Shown in pieces: positions 1-7,982 of a DNA stretch of 64,000 bases. The translations under genes and the position numbers were made by a program. Under the pieces are notes generated by a model, which was not told where the DNA came from, made no database searches, and was given only the letters and a program-made list of their open reading frames with translations. This stretch comes from VRUE01 sp963840565. GTDB taxonomy: Bacteria; Actinomycetota; Thermoleophilia; Solirubrobacterales; 70-9. The stretch is from NCBI GenBank assembly GCA_963840565.1, contig CAWIZH010000002.1:372001-436000 (forward strand). The letters run 5' to 3'. Position 1 is the stretch's first letter. Each line of letters opens with the position of its first letter.

Positions 1-407
1 GGCGCGGCTTCAACATCGACACGCTCGCGGTCGGGCCGACCGACGACCCCAGCGTCTCGCGCATCACCCTCACCCTCGACGGCGCCGTGCACCCGATCGA
101 CCAGGTGACCAAGCAACTGCACAAGCTGGTCAACGTGCTGAAGATCCGTGACATGGAGCCGGAGGAGACCGTCGCCCGCGAGATGGCGATGTTCAAAGTC
201 TCCTCAGCGGTTGAGAACCGAGCCGAGATCATCCAGTTCGCCGAGATCTTCCGCGCCAAGATCGTCGACGTCTCGCGGCGCTCGATGACGATCGAGGTCA
301 CCGGCTCCGCCGACAAGATCGAGGCCTTCGAGCGGATGATCCGCCCCCACGGCCTTATAGAGATGGTCCGTACGGGAGAGATCGCAATTGCTCGCGGCTC
401 AGACTGA
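1..407 (+). CDS. ilvN: Acetolactate synthase small (regulatory) subunit, 5' partial
   Basis: Regulatory subunit that binds the catalytic subunit IlvB and gives feedback control of the first common step of valine, leucine and isoleucine synthesis. The window opens inside the gene. The first full codon is at position 3 and reads RGFNIDTLAVGPTDDPSVSR, the end of the N-terminal ACT domain with the RGFNI and VGPT signatures of IlvH/IlvN. The C-terminal small-subunit domain follows (KQLHKLVNVLKI) and the protein ends IAIARGSD. About 134 codons are present against a usual length near 165-175, so some 30-40 N-terminal residues lie off the left edge. ilvB is expected just upstream. ilvC, normally the next gene, lies 7.6 kb downstream beyond the men genes. 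Confidence 0.93.
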   Translation, partial: RGFNIDTLAVGPTDDPSVSRITLTLDGAVHPIDQVTKQLHKLVNVLKIRDMEPEETVAREMAMFKVSSAVENRAEIIQFAEIFRAKIVDVSRRSMTIEVTGSADKIEAFERMIRPHGLIEMVRTGEIAIARGSD

Positions 408-513
408 AAATGACGGCCCCAGACGCCGCTATGCGGCGTCCTCAGTCGCATGAATAGCTCTGCTATTCATGCTCCCTGCGTCCTTGCCTAGCGACGTCTG
501 GACCTCGTCATTT
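408..513 (+). repeat. Structured intergenic repeat, copy A (outer stem plus two hairpins)
   Basis: The element begins directly after the ilvN stop and runs into the 5' end of menF. An outer stem pairs AAATGAC (408-414) with GTCATTT (507-513) and CCAGACG (419-425) with CGTCTGG (495-501). Inside are hairpin P2 (ACGCCGC, loop TAT, GCGGCGT; 423-439) and hairpin P3 (11-bp stem 448-458/462-472, loop TCT). Unpaired blocks GTCCTCAGTC (438-447) and GCTCCCTGCGTCCTTGC (471-487), plus GACGTC (493-498), recur almost unchanged in a second copy at 12394-12490, where the stems have different sequences but still pair. P2 shares three bases with the outer stem in both copies, so the two helices may be alternatives. 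Confidence 0.7.
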
Positions 514-1878
514 CCTAGCCTGAGGCCGGCGATCAATCGCGCTCTCGCCCGTGGGAGGAAGACTTTCGTAAGTGCCACGGTGCCGGTCGAGGGAGTCGAT
601 CCCTGTGGGGCGGTTTTCGCCTCACGCCTGGCCTCTGATCGTTGGTTCTGCTGGGAGCAGCCGGACCGCGAGTTCGCCCTGGCGGCGCTCGGCGTCGCTC
701 AGGAGGCGACCTCGCGCGGCCCTGGCCGCTTCCGCGATGTCGCCCGTGAATGTCTCGGCGGCGAGACGATCTTTGACGAGCCTCCAGGGCTGCCCGCCGG
801 TGCCGGGGCGGTTTGGGTAGGCGGGTTCGCCTTCGATCCCGAGGGTGGAGCAAGCCCGCCTTGGTCATCGCTGGCGCCGGCTTCGCTGGTCCTACCCGAG
901 CTCTCGATCTGCCGGAGCGGCGAGGAGACCTTCCTCACCCTTAATGCCCTGGTCCGGCCTGGTGACGATCCCGAAGAGAAGACCGCCGCCCTGCAAGCCC
1001 GCCTCTCGGGCCTGCGCCGAGACCCGCTGCCGCTGCTCGACCCTCACCCGACTTCGCGGGTTGAGATCAGCGGCGCCCGTCCGCCCGGAGATTTCGAGCG
1101 GATGATCGCGGCCGCGACGGAGCGGATCGGGGCGGGGGAGATGTCGAAGGTGGTGCTGGCTCGCGAGGTACTGGTCAGCGCCGGCGCCGCCCACGATCCC
1201 GCCGCCCTCTTCGGCGCGATGCGCGAGCAGTTCTCCTCCTGCTTCTGCTTCTGCTGCGGCACCCCGGAGGCGGCCTTCATCGGTGCCAGCCCAGAGCTGC
1301 TGCTGCGCCGCTCGGGCGCCAGCCTCTCCACGGTCGCGCTCGCCGGCTCGACCCGCCGCAGCTCCGACCCGGCGGTTGACGATCACCTCGGCGAGCAGCT
1401 CTTGCGCAGCGACAAGGACCGCCGCGAGCACAGGATCGTCGCCGAGCGGATCGCCCGCACCCTGCGCCCGCACGCCGTCTGGGTCGAGGCCGGGGCCGAA
1501 CCCGAGATCGTCAAGGTCGCCAACATCCAGCACCTGGCGACGCCGGTGGTGGCCCAGCTGGCCGAGCCGCGCTCGGCAGTCGAGCTGGCCGGGATCCTGC
1601 ACCCGACCCCGGCCGTCGGCGGCGAGCCGAAGGCCGCCGCCGCCGCGGCGATCGCCGAGCTCGAGCAGATGGACCGCGGCTGGTACGCCGGTCCGGTCGG
1701 CTGGATGGACGCCACCGAAGACGGCGAGTTCTGCGTCGCCCTGCGCAGCGCCCTGCTTCGCGACCGCGAGGCTCATCTCTACGCAGGGGTGGGCGTTGTG
1801 GCTGGATCCGATCCGGCTGCTGAGTTGGCTGAGACCGAGATCAAGCTGGGGGCTCTGCTTCCGCTGCTCGCCGAGTAG
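469..1878 (+). CDS. menF: Isochorismate synthase
   Basis: Converts chorismate to isochorismate, the first committed step of menaquinone synthesis. The C-terminal chorismate-binding domain is complete: GEMSKVVLAREV with the conserved lysine (about residue 225), GASPELLLRR, HPTPAVGGEPK, GWYAGPVGWMD and the terminal GVGVVAGSDPAAELAETEIKL block. Up to 469 aa, normal for the family. The start is uncertain. The ATG at 469 lies in the right arm of a hairpin of the structured repeat, and the first 15-20 codons look like part of that repeat. Family-like sequence begins near LRPAINRALARG (about residue 19), and an in-frame GTG at 580 is another possibility. Salicylate- or anthranilate-type paralogues are less likely given menD, menC, menB and menE next door. 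Confidence 0.88.
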   Translation: MLPASLPSDVWTSSFPSLRPAINRALARGRKTFVSATVPVEGVDPCGAVFASRLASDRWFCWEQPDREFALAALGVAQEATSRGPGRFRDVARECLGGETIFDEPPGLPAGAGAVWVGGFAFDPEGGASPPWSSLAPASLVLPELSICRSGEETFLTLNALVRPGDDPEEKTAALQARLSGLRRDPLPLLDPHPTSRVEISGARPPGDFERMIAAATERIGAGEMSKVVLAREVLVSAGAAHDPAALFGAMREQFSSCFCFCCGTPEAAFIGASPELLLRRSGASLSTVALAGSTRRSSDPAVDDHLGEQLLRSDKDRREHRIVAERIARTLRPHAVWVEAGAEPEIVKVANIQHLATPVVAQLAEPRSAVELAGILHPTPAVGGEPKAAAAAAIAELEQMDRGWYAGPVGWMDATEDGEFCVALRSALLRDREAHLYAGVGVVAGSDPAAELAETEIKLGALLPLLAE

Positions 1879-1946
1879 AAGGCATCCGGAGACCCTTCTC
1901 CGGAGCAACAGCGGGGAGGCTCCGGAGAAGGGTCTCCGGATGCCTT
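1879..1946. terminator. Bidirectional terminator: 28-bp perfect inverted repeat
   Basis: The arms 1879-1906 and 1919-1946 are perfectly complementary over 28 bases around a 12-base loop. The repeat fills exactly the gap between the convergent stops of menF (1878) and menD (1948). On the + strand the right arm runs into TTTT. Its placement supports a shared 3'-end element for both genes. Confidence 0.75.
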
Positions 1947-1947
1947 T

Positions 1948-3693
1948 TCAGCGGAGCGGGGCTATCGCTTTGAGCACCTGATCCGTGAGGTTTCGGTGGT
2001 GCGCGACGTTTGAGGCGCGGTCTACCGCTACCTCGATCAGGCTTGTGCCGGCGGCGAGGGCGCTTGGGAGGTCAGCGAATGACTCCAGGCGGTGGTAGGG
2101 CAGATCGAAGAGGGCGGCCGCCTTTGCGACGTCCACGCCCCGGGGGGTTCCCAGCAATGCCTCGAACTCGCCGCCGTCGAGTGCTTTGGCTTGGGGCAGG
2201 AAGCCGAAGATGCCGCCGCCGTCGTTGTTGATCACGACGATGCGGACCGGGGTGGAGGTGTCGCGCAGGGCGGCCAGGCCGCCGATGTCGTGGAGGAGAC
2301 CGAGGTCGCCAGTGACGATCGTGGTCGGGCGGCCGCTGGCTCGGGCGGCGCCGATGCCGGAGGAGATGAGACCGTCGATTCCGTTGGTGCCGCGGTTACA
2401 GAAGAAGAGGGCGTCGGTCTCGCTCGGTACCAGGAAGGCTTCTTGGTCGCGGATCGGCATGCTCGAGGCGGTGTAGACGAGGTCGCCGTCGCTGTGGGCT
2501 TGTCCCAGGGCCAGGTGAAGCCCGGGCTCGGTCATCTCATCGAGGCTCTCCAGCTCGCTCGAGAGAGCCTCGCGGGCTGCTGCCTCGGCCTCGAGCCAGC
2601 GTTTAGGTGCGGGTTGCTTGTCGAGTCGAACCGCCCAGCCTGACGCCAGCTCGGTCGGGTCGGCGCGCAGAATCGCGGCGGCGCGGCCGGTCGGCTCGTT
2701 CCAGCCGCAGCGCGGGTCGACGACGATCTGGTCGGCGTCGGAATCGGCCAGCCAGGTGCGCAGAGGCTTGCTCGTCGGCATTTCGCCGAAGCGCAGCACC
2801 AGGTCTGGCTTCGCGAATTCGCGAAAGGACTCGTCACGGAGCAGGTGGTCGTAGGTCGAGACGACATGGGTGCGGTCGTGCGGGCCGCAGCGAAGCTGCG
2901 AGGTCGGCTCGGCGAGGATCGGGAAGCCGGATGCCTTAGCCAGCTCGGCGAGCGGCCCACGAAGCTCCGGGTCGAGCTGACGGCCGGCGACGATGACGCC
3001 GGCGCGAGCACTCGAGATGTGGCCGGCGACCTCGTCGAGGAGGAAGGCCGAGGGCTCCAGGTCGATCGGGGTCACGGCGGTCAACGGGCGCACGTCGCGG
3101 CCTTCGAGCGCCAACGGGTCGGTTGCCGTTACTGCGCCATCGACTGGGATCGGGGCCAGCGGCTCGCGCCACGGCAGGTTGAGGTGAACCGGGCCCGGGC
3201 GGGGCTCTCCGCGCGCGGCTGCCAGCGCCCGGCAGGCAACCGAGCGGTAGTGGAGCAGCCCGTCGTCGTCGGCCGCGTGGGTGCCGACTTCGCAGAACCA
3301 GCGCACCGAGGACCCGTAGAGCTTGATCTGGTCGATCGTCTGCCCGGCACCGATCCCGCGCAGCTCGGGCGGGCGATCGGCGCTGAGCGCGATCAGGGGC
3401 AGCGCCGACTCGTCGGCCTCGCAGATCGCCGGGTGGTAGTTGGCAGCCGCCGTGCCGGAGGTGCAGAGGAGGGCCACCGGCGCGCCGGTGGCCTGCGCGG
3501 CCCCGAGGGCAAAGAACGCTGCGGAGCGCTCGTCGACGATCACGCTCACCTCGATCTCGGGCTGTCGCCACAGCGCAACGGCTAGGGGAGTCGAGCGAGA
3601 CCCCGGCGAGATCGCCGCGAGTCGCACGCCGCCCCGCGCCAGCTCCTCGACGAAGGCCGAGGCCAGTGCCGTGTTGCCGTTGGTCGGGTCCAC
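1948..3693 (-). CDS. menD: 2-succinyl-5-enolpyruvyl-6-hydroxy-3-cyclohexene-1-carboxylate synthase
   Basis: Thiamine-diphosphate enzyme that joins isochorismate to the succinic semialdehyde unit derived from 2-oxoglutarate. About 581 aa from the GTG at 3693 (VDPTNGNTALASAFVEELAR), matching the family length. The frame stays open further upstream, but that part is composition-driven, crosses the palindrome and overlaps menC. N-terminal motif AISPGSRSTPLAVAL, followed by VDERSAAFFALGAAQATG. The C-terminal ThDP-binding region reads GDLGLLHDIGGLAAL and NNDGGGIFGFLPQ. It lies downstream of menC on the same strand, separated from it by a 19-bp palindrome, and ends convergent to menF. Confidence 0.93.
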   Translation of the reverse strand: MDPTNGNTALASAFVEELARGGVRLAAISPGSRSTPLAVALWRQPEIEVSVIVDERSAAFFALGAAQATGAPVALLCTSGTAAANYHPAICEADESALPLIALSADRPPELRGIGAGQTIDQIKLYGSSVRWFCEVGTHAADDDGLLHYRSVACRALAAARGEPRPGPVHLNLPWREPLAPIPVDGAVTATDPLALEGRDVRPLTAVTPIDLEPSAFLLDEVAGHISSARAGVIVAGRQLDPELRGPLAELAKASGFPILAEPTSQLRCGPHDRTHVVSTYDHLLRDESFREFAKPDLVLRFGEMPTSKPLRTWLADSDADQIVVDPRCGWNEPTGRAAAILRADPTELASGWAVRLDKQPAPKRWLEAEAAAREALSSELESLDEMTEPGLHLALGQAHSDGDLVYTASSMPIRDQEAFLVPSETDALFFCNRGTNGIDGLISSGIGAARASGRPTTIVTGDLGLLHDIGGLAALRDTSTPVRIVVINNDGGGIFGFLPQAKALDGGEFEALLGTPRGVDVAKAAALFDLPYHRLESFADLPSALAAGTSLIEVAVDRASNVAHHRNLTDQVLKAIAPLR

Positions 3694-3706
3694 GCCCGGA
3701 AGACTA

Positions 3707-3748
3707 TGTGGCGACTTACCCGTCCCATAGGACGGGTAAGTCGCCACA
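3707..3748. repeat. 19-bp palindrome upstream of menD (family shared with hisF)
   Basis: TGTGGCGACTTACCCGTCC (3707-3725), loop CATA, then the perfect reverse complement (3730-3748). It lies between the menC stop (3755) and the menD GTG (3693), ending exactly 13 nt before the menD start. A near-identical palindrome (46810-46851) sits exactly 13 nt before the hisF start. It could be an operator, a 5'-UTR stem-loop, a terminator for menC, or a copy of a small dispersed palindromic element. Confidence 0.7.
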
Positions 3749-3754
3749 CCCCGC

Positions 3755-4813
3755 TCAGATCCGGTGCGCCTCGAGCGCCGCCTCGTCAATCTCGACTCCG
3801 AGCCCGGGCCCCGCAGGCGGATAGAGCATGCCGTCGCGGACCTCGCACTCGATCGAGGCGATCGTCGAGGAGAAGAGGCGCTGCGTGGCGAGGCCATGGG
3901 CCAGCCGGGGGCCGTCGGGCCCGGCCACCTCACGCAGCGTCTGCGCGACCTGGGCGGCGGCGGCGATCCCCACCGGGCCGTCGAGGGCACTGGAGACGTA
4001 GGTGGGCAGCACCTCGGCGATCTCGATCGCCGCCTCCGGCCCGCCGACCTTGGAGAGCTTGATCCCGGTCAGCGCGCAGGCGCCCATCGCCAGTGCCCGC
4101 ACCGCGTCGTCCCGGCTCTCGACGCTCTCGTCGGCGGCAATTGGGATCGAGGTGAAGGCCGCGACCTCCGCCGCTTCCTCGAGCGTGGTCACCGGCTGCT
4201 CGGCGAGCTCCAACTCGAGCGGCTCCAAGGCCTTCAGTATCCGCTTTGCCGTCTCCACGTCCCAGGCCGCATTTGCGTCGATCCGGATCCGCGCTCGCGG
4301 CCCGACCGCTTCGCGCACGGCAAAGACCTGACCGAAGTCATCGCCCGCTCCGAGCTTCAGCTTGAAGGTGGAGAAGCCGTCCTCGGCCCAGCGTGCCGCC
4401 TCGGCGGCGACGGCCGCCGGCTCCCCTGCAACCAGCGTCGCGTTGCACTCGACCGCCTCATTTCCGGCCGGCGCGACTGAGCCTTCCGTGGCGGCGCGGC
4501 GACCGCGCAAGTCGAGCAGCGCGGTGAGCGCCGCGCAACGTGCCGGGGCGGAGAGAGGCAGCAGGTCGCCCCGCAGCGTTGCCTCGTCGAGCGAGTCGCG
4601 CTCGCCCAGCCCCGCCAGCTCCTCGACCACCTGCGCGAGGACGGCGCCGCCGCGCAGCGAAAGCGGCACCGCTTCGCCCAGGCCGACCAGCCCGTCGTCC
4701 GATCGCAGTCGCAGCAGCACCATCTCCCGCCGGTCGAGCCGTCCCCGCGCCGTCACATATGGCTTGCGAAACGGCAGCGCGTAGGGGATGACCTCGACCG
4801 CGGCGATCTTCAT
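3755..4813 (-). CDS. menC: o-Succinylbenzoate synthase
   Basis: Dehydrates SHCHC to o-succinylbenzoate in menaquinone synthesis. Enolase-superfamily protein of 352 aa. The N-terminal capping domain reads MKIAAVEVIPYALPFRKPYVTARG. The barrel carries the KxK motif (FKLKLG) and metal ligands in RIDANAAW, ELAEQPV and IAADES, with the second lysine in GIKLSKVGG. These are the positions expected for an OSBS, although OSBS and N-acylamino acid racemases share them; the men context decides the call. The start is ATG at 4813. It lies between menA and menD on the minus strand with palindromes on both sides. Confidence 0.9.
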   Translation of the reverse strand: MKIAAVEVIPYALPFRKPYVTARGRLDRREMVLLRLRSDDGLVGLGEAVPLSLRGGAVLAQVVEELAGLGERDSLDEATLRGDLLPLSAPARCAALTALLDLRGRRAATEGSVAPAGNEAVECNATLVAGEPAAVAAEAARWAEDGFSTFKLKLGAGDDFGQVFAVREAVGPRARIRIDANAAWDVETAKRILKALEPLELELAEQPVTTLEEAAEVAAFTSIPIAADESVESRDDAVRALAMGACALTGIKLSKVGGPEAAIEIAEVLPTYVSSALDGPVGIAAAAQVAQTLREVAGPDGPRLAHGLATQRLFSSTIASIECEVRDGMLYPPAGPGLGVEIDEAALEAHRI

Positions 4814-4829
4814 ACCCGTAGGTCTACCG

Positions 4830-4880
4830 CGAACTGCATCAACTTCTCGGTCTCGCAGGCGGAGAAGTTGATGCAGTTCG
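4830..4880. terminator. 19-bp perfect inverted repeat between menA and menC
   Basis: CGAACTGCATCAACTTCTC (4830-4848) pairs perfectly with 4862-4880 around a 13-nt loop. It starts 2 nt after the menA stop and ends 16 nt before the menC start on the same strand. It could attenuate transcription between menA and menC or stabilise the menA 3' end. Confidence 0.55.
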
Positions 4881-4882
4881 GG

Positions 4883-5764
4883 CTAGCTGCCGAGCAGAAG
4901 GCCCACTGAGACGAGCAGGCTGAAGACGCCGAGCAGGGCACCGGTGCCGGCAAGGGCGCCGTTCAGGGACGGACCATCGGTGCGGTTCGTTATCGCCCGC
5001 ATCGGGCCGATCGCCATCGGCAGCGCCAGTAGGCCGATCAGTGGCAGGAGACTGCCACCCCCGGAGACGAGCGCGATCGGCAGAACGACGAAGGCGCCGA
5101 GCACGAGCCCGCGGTAGAGCACGATCGCCTGGTGGCGTCCCATCCGCACCGCCAGCGTCATCTTGCCGGCGCGCCGGTCCGTCTCCAGGTCGCGGACGTT
5201 GTTGACGACCAGGATCGCGGTGGCGAGGAAGCCGACCGCGATCGAGAGCCCGAGCGGCAGCGCGTCGAGTGTCTCCAGCTGCACGTAGTAGGACCCGTTG
5301 ACGGCGACCAGGCCGAAGAAGAGGAAGACGAAGACCTCGCCGAGGCCGGCGTAGCCGTAGGGCCGCGGCCCGCCCGTGTAGAGAACGCCGGCGGCGATCG
5401 AGAGCGCGCCGATCAAGATGATCACGATCCCGGCCACCGTCGCCAGGTAGATCCCGCAGGCGATCGCCACCGCAAAGGCGATCCAGGTCGCGTTGAGGAC
5501 CCGCCGTGGGGTGACCAGGCCCGCCGAGGTCACCCGCACCGGTCCCAACCGGTCCGCGGTATCGGCGCCCCGCTTCGCGTCCGAGTAGTCGTTGGCGAGG
5601 TTGGTCCCGATCTGGATAAATATGGACCCGACGAGGGCAGCCAGAAACGCCCCGACCCTAGGAAGCCTCCCGGCCCATTCGACCGCCGCCGCGGTCCCGA
5701 CCAGCACCGGAGCTATCGCCGCCGGCAGTGTTCGCGGCCGCGCCGCCATTACCCAGATTCTCAT
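4883..5764 (-). CDS. menA: 1,4-Dihydroxy-2-naphthoate polyprenyltransferase
   Basis: Membrane UbiA-family enzyme that attaches the polyprenyl tail to 1,4-dihydroxy-2-naphthoate. 293 aa and very hydrophobic, with about eight or nine membrane segments. The first aspartate-rich motif reads NLANDYSDAKRGAD and the second NNVRDLETDRRAG, both diphosphate/Mg binding. N-terminal MRIWVMAARPRTLPAAIAPVLVG is typical of the family. The ATG at 5764 overlaps the menB stop by 4 bases, so menB and menA are probably translationally coupled. Confidence 0.93.
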   Translation of the reverse strand: MRIWVMAARPRTLPAAIAPVLVGTAAAVEWAGRLPRVGAFLAALVGSIFIQIGTNLANDYSDAKRGADTADRLGPVRVTSAGLVTPRRVLNATWIAFAVAIACGIYLATVAGIVIILIGALSIAAGVLYTGGPRPYGYAGLGEVFVFLFFGLVAVNGSYYVQLETLDALPLGLSIAVGFLATAILVVNNVRDLETDRRAGKMTLAVRMGRHQAIVLYRGLVLGAFVVLPIALVSGGGSLLPLIGLLALPMAIGPMRAITNRTDGPSLNGALAGTGALLGVFSLLVSVGLLLGS

Positions 5765-6627
5765 GGCCTACGAGGGTACTTCGAGAAGTCGGGCTGGCGC
5801 TTCTCCTTGAAAGCCTCGCGACCCTCGCGCGCCTCCTCACTGGCGTAGAAGAGCAGGTTGGTGTCGTGGGCCAGCTGCTGGATCCCGGCGTAGCCGTCCT
5901 CGTGAGCGTGGAAGCTGGACTTGACCAGGCGCAGGGCGAAGGGGGAGAGGGCGAGCATCTCGCGACAGCAGGCGACGGTCTCCGCTTCGAGCCGGTCGAG
6001 CGGGACGACCGCGTTGACCAGGCCCATCTCGAGGGCCTCCTCGGCGTCGTACTGGCGACAGAGCAGCCAGAACTCCTTGGCCTTCTTGGTGCCGACGAGG
6101 TCGCGCAGGAGGGATGCCCCGAAGCCGCCGTCCCAGGAGCCGACCCGCGGCCCGGTCTGCCCGAATTCGGCGTTGTCGGCGGCGATCGTGAGGTCGCAGC
6201 AGACGTGCAGGACGTGGCCGCCGCCGATCGCGTAGCCGGCCACCATCGCCACCACCGGCTTCGGCAGCCGCCGCATCTGCACCTGCAGGTCGGTGACGTG
6301 GAAGCGGCCGAGGGAGGCGCCCTCTTCGACATAGCCCGTGTCGCCGCGAACCTGCTGGTCGCCGCCCGAGCAGAACGCCCTCTCTCCGGCGCCGGTGAGG
6401 ATCACGGCGCCGATCTCGGTGTCCTCGCGAGCCAGCTCGAGCGCGGTGGAGATCTCGATCAGCGTTTGCGGTCGGAAGGCGTTGAGGACGTCTTGTCGGT
6501 CGATCGTGATCTTGGCGATCCCGTCCGCCACCTCGTAGCGGATGTCGTCGTACTCGGCGGCGCTTTGCCAAGCGATCGGCGCGTATAGGTCCTCTTCGGG
6601 CGGGGCTCCTTTGTGGCGTTTGGGCAT
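5761..6627 (-). CDS. menB: 1,4-Dihydroxy-2-naphthoyl-CoA synthase
   Basis: Crotonase-fold enzyme that cyclises o-succinylbenzoyl-CoA. 288 aa from the ATG at 6627 (MPKRHKGAPPEEDLYAPIAW). The frame is open further upstream, but that part overlaps the divergent menE. Key motifs: RQDVLNAFRPQT, the oxyanion-hole region GAGERAFCSGGDQ, and GPRVGSWDGGFGA, all MenB-type rather than general enoyl-CoA hydratase. The start lies only 19 bp from the divergent menE start, so the two promoters must overlap or lie inside the genes. Confidence 0.93.
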   Translation of the reverse strand: MPKRHKGAPPEEDLYAPIAWQSAAEYDDIRYEVADGIAKITIDRQDVLNAFRPQTLIEISTALELAREDTEIGAVILTGAGERAFCSGGDQQVRGDTGYVEEGASLGRFHVTDLQVQMRRLPKPVVAMVAGYAIGGGHVLHVCCDLTIAADNAEFGQTGPRVGSWDGGFGASLLRDLVGTKKAKEFWLLCRQYDAEEALEMGLVNAVVPLDRLEAETVACCREMLALSPFALRLVKSSFHAHEDGYAGIQQLAHDTNLLFYASEEAREGREAFKEKRQPDFSKYPRRP

Positions 6628-6646
6628 GATGGGCACGATATCCACG

Positions 6647-7972
6647 ATGAAACTCGACGACTGGCTGGCCCAGAGATCGCAGAGCTGTCCCGAGCGCACC
6701 GCTTTGGTCGCCGACGGCACCGAGGTGACCTACTCCGAGCTCGAGGCGGAGGCGACCTGGGTGGCGCGCCGCCTCGCCGCCCACGGCGTGCGCCGTGGCT
6801 CGATCGTGGCGATGACCATGCACCCGCGTCGCGAGCAGGTCGTCATGGTCCACGCGCTGATGAAGGCCGGGGCGGTGCTGCTGCCGCTCAGCCCGCGGCT
6901 CTCGATGCAGGAGAGGGCGGCCGTGATCGCCGCCGAGGAGCCCGCCGTCGACCTCGACGACGCCGGTGAGCTGACCCAGACCGAGGCCGACCTGCCGCTG
7001 CTCGGCGAGCACGACATGGACGACCTTGCCTGCCGCGTGATGACCAGCGGCAGCACCGGCACGCCGGATCCCGTCGGCCTCACCTACGGGAACTTTCTCT
7101 GGAGCGCCGTCGCTTCGGCCTTCAACATCGGGGTCGAGCCGGAGGACCGCTGGCTCTGCTGCCTGCCGCTCAGCCACATCTCCGGCCTCGGGATCGTGAT
7201 GCGCTCGGTGATCTATGGCACCGCGGCGGTGATTCACGACGGCTTCGACGTCGACCGGGTCGCCGCGGCGCTCGAGCGCGACGAGATAACCGTGGTCTCG
7301 CTGGTGACGACGATGCTGACCCGCCTGCTCGAGGCCGGCGCCGACCTCTCGGGCCCGCGGGCGGTCCTGGTCGGCGGCGGACCGGTGCCCGAGGATCCGC
7401 TCGAGGAGGCGCTCGGCCGCGGCGCCACCGTGGTCCAGACCTACGGCCTGACCGAGACCTGCTCGCAGGTGACGACGCTGGCGCCCGCCGACGCGAAGCG
7501 CAAGCTCGGCTCCGCCGGTCGCCCGCTGTTGACGACCCACCTGCGCATCCAAGAGGGCGAGATCCTCGTCCAGGGGCCGACCGTGGCGCCCGGCCGCGCC
7601 GACGCCGACGGCTGGTTGCACACCGGCGACCTCGGTCGCATCGACGAGGAAGGATTCCTCTACGTCGACGATCGCATCGACGACATGATCGTCACCGGCG
7701 GCGAGAACGTGATCCCGGCCGAAGTCGAGAAAGTGCTGCTGCGCCACCCCGAGGTCGCCGACGCGGCGGTGGTCGGCCGCGAGGACCCGGAGTGGCAGCA
7801 GGCAGTGACCGCGATCGTCGTCCTCACCGATGGCTCGCAAGCCAGTCCCGACGACCTGCGGCGCCACTGTGCCGAGTCGCTGGCGGCCTTCAAGGTGCCG
7901 AAGCGGGTCGAGCTGGCAGCGGCGCTGCCGCGCACGCCCTCGGGCAAGCTGATGAGGCGCGCCCTCCGCTAG
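6647..7972 (+). CDS. menE: o-Succinylbenzoate-CoA ligase
   Basis: Adenylate-forming enzyme that activates o-succinylbenzoate with ATP and CoA, supplying MenB. 442 aa from the ATG at 6647 (MKLDDWLAQRSQSCPERTAL). P-loop MTSGSTGTPDPVGLTYGNF, core motif YGLTETCSQVT, GWLHTGDLGRIDEEGFL, hinge DDRIDDMIVTGGENVIPAEVE, and the C-terminal catalytic lysine in TPSGKLMRRAL. Divergent from menB. ilvC follows after 10 bp on the same strand, so menE and ilvC may share a transcript. Confidence 0.93.
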   Translation: MKLDDWLAQRSQSCPERTALVADGTEVTYSELEAEATWVARRLAAHGVRRGSIVAMTMHPRREQVVMVHALMKAGAVLLPLSPRLSMQERAAVIAAEEPAVDLDDAGELTQTEADLPLLGEHDMDDLACRVMTSGSTGTPDPVGLTYGNFLWSAVASAFNIGVEPEDRWLCCLPLSHISGLGIVMRSVIYGTAAVIHDGFDVDRVAAALERDEITVVSLVTTMLTRLLEAGADLSGPRAVLVGGGPVPEDPLEEALGRGATVVQTYGLTETCSQVTTLAPADAKRKLGSAGRPLLTTHLRIQEGEILVQGPTVAPGRADADGWLHTGDLGRIDEEGFLYVDDRIDDMIVTGGENVIPAEVEKVLLRHPEVADAAVVGREDPEWQQAVTAIVVLTDGSQASPDDLRRHCAESLAAFKVPKRVELAAALPRTPSGKLMRRALR

Positions 7973-7982
7973 CCTGCCGCTC

